From contig VWZL01005037.1 in NCBI GenBank assembly GCA_013396915.1, forward strand, positions 99,063 through 163,062: DNA of 64,000 bases, read 5' to 3'. The translations under genes and the position numbers were made by a program. The notes below the pieces were generated by a model that saw nothing but the letters and a program-made list of their open reading frames with translations, was not told the origin of the DNA and made no database searches. Source of the stretch: Stercorarius parasiticus (taxonomy: Eukaryota; Chordata; Aves; Charadriiformes; Stercorariidae). Below, in pieces: positions 63,544 through 64,000 of the stretch. Every line of letters begins with the position of its first letter. Within the stretch, counting starts at the first letter, position 1.

Positions 63544-64000
63544 GTATTACAGACAAGAACACGGGCATCGTCAGGGCCACCCTGAAAAGTAATTACATTT
63601 TATCTCTTGCCTTTCACTCTGAAATGTCTGTTAAGGTATTTACATTTGTCTGTTACAAGAATAACATGCTAGACAGGAGAAAAAACTAGTTGTGATCACT
63701 TATCTCAAGTAAATACTATTTCTCCAGTGAATGGTATTATTCCATCTATTTTATAAAGTTATTGTTAGATCCTCCGATTTATCTGTAACTGCTATTGTAG
63801 GAATAAAAATAAGACATGCTTATACCTTATAAAGAAATAGCCAAATAGCAGACCTGGACACGTAGAATAGTCAATATCCTTCTTACTGAACATGAAAAAT
63901 GGCAACGTTTCATAATATTAAGCAATTTAGACAGTGCTCACAAGTTCCTACTAGCCAAGGTAATCTTATTTCTGGTGCTTTGCAGGGTAAATTGATTCCC

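Larger units (their letters stand above)
38094..64000 (-). other. ADGRL2: ADGRL2 5' UTR intron upstream of the start-codon exon (partial)
   Basis: By orientation this is transcribed upstream of the ADGRL2 start codon and should lie between non-coding 5' exons, if the promoter lies beyond 64000 as in other vertebrates with several 5' exons. I could not identify a non-coding exon, a CpG-island promoter or another gene. The longest ORFs (44599-45093 minus, 164 codons; 60816-61259 plus, 147 codons) show no recognisable family. The stretch is AT-rich with poly-A/poly-T tracts and a few GC-richer patches. Non-coding exons could be hidden here, because they leave no sequence signature I can read. 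Confidence 0.6.

Noticed and set aside
1..64000. CRISPR arrays, operons, phage or plasmid functions
   Set aside because: There are no regularly spaced repeats, no dense long ORFs and no ribosome-binding-site pattern; the sequence is clearly vertebrate intronic DNA.

Overview
This window looks like vertebrate, probably avian (or at least sauropsid), nuclear DNA. It is AT-rich and CpG-poor, with no dense bacterial-style coding. It has many short A/T homopolymers and almost no recognisable interspersed repeats: no Alu/B1-type SINEs, no L1-like ORFs, no long CR1 ORF and no CR1 3' octamer tail that I could find. All long ORFs are under 170 codons and none resembles a known protein, as expected of intronic or intergenic sequence. 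The species is inferred from repeat sparsity and gene sequence; there is no direct marker.

The one gene segment I can identify is a single exon on the minus strand at 37919-38091. It holds about 100 nt of 5' UTR and then the first 73 coding nt of adhesion GPCR latrophilin-2 (ADGRL2/LPHN2). The translation starts [10 protein letters not shown], has the hydrophobic core [10 protein letters not shown] and ends QCTEG. From memory this matches the human ADGRL2 N-terminus at most positions (human core LWFIIVISFL, end PNTEG). The exon has a strong polypyrimidine tract and AG acceptor upstream and a GTAAGC donor downstream, interrupting codon 25 in phase 1. The next exon, which would begin the lectin domain (FSRA...RRELSCEG in the family), is not in the window and must lie beyond position 1.

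Layout: 1-37918 is the start of the large intron downstream of the signal-peptide exon (at least 37.9 kb). 37919-38091 is the exon. 38092-64000 is the intron upstream of it (at least 25.9 kb), leading back to unseen 5' non-coding exons or a promoter beyond 64000. The introns hold homopolymers and microsatellites, a 3-copy 11-bp minisatellite (18768-18800), a 45-bp imperfect tandem duplication (8297-8376), a few GC-richer patches, and several stretches that look like conserved non-coding elements with homeodomain, POU-octamer, SOX, NFI or E-box-like motifs.

The most notable observation is the exon's 5' UTR. It carries five upstream AUGs forming three short overlapping uORFs, one in each frame, all ending before the main AUG. 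A second, weaker AG acceptor next to the start codon would, if used, remove every uORF. I found no CRISPR array, complete transposon, tRNA, rRNA or other undescribed system.
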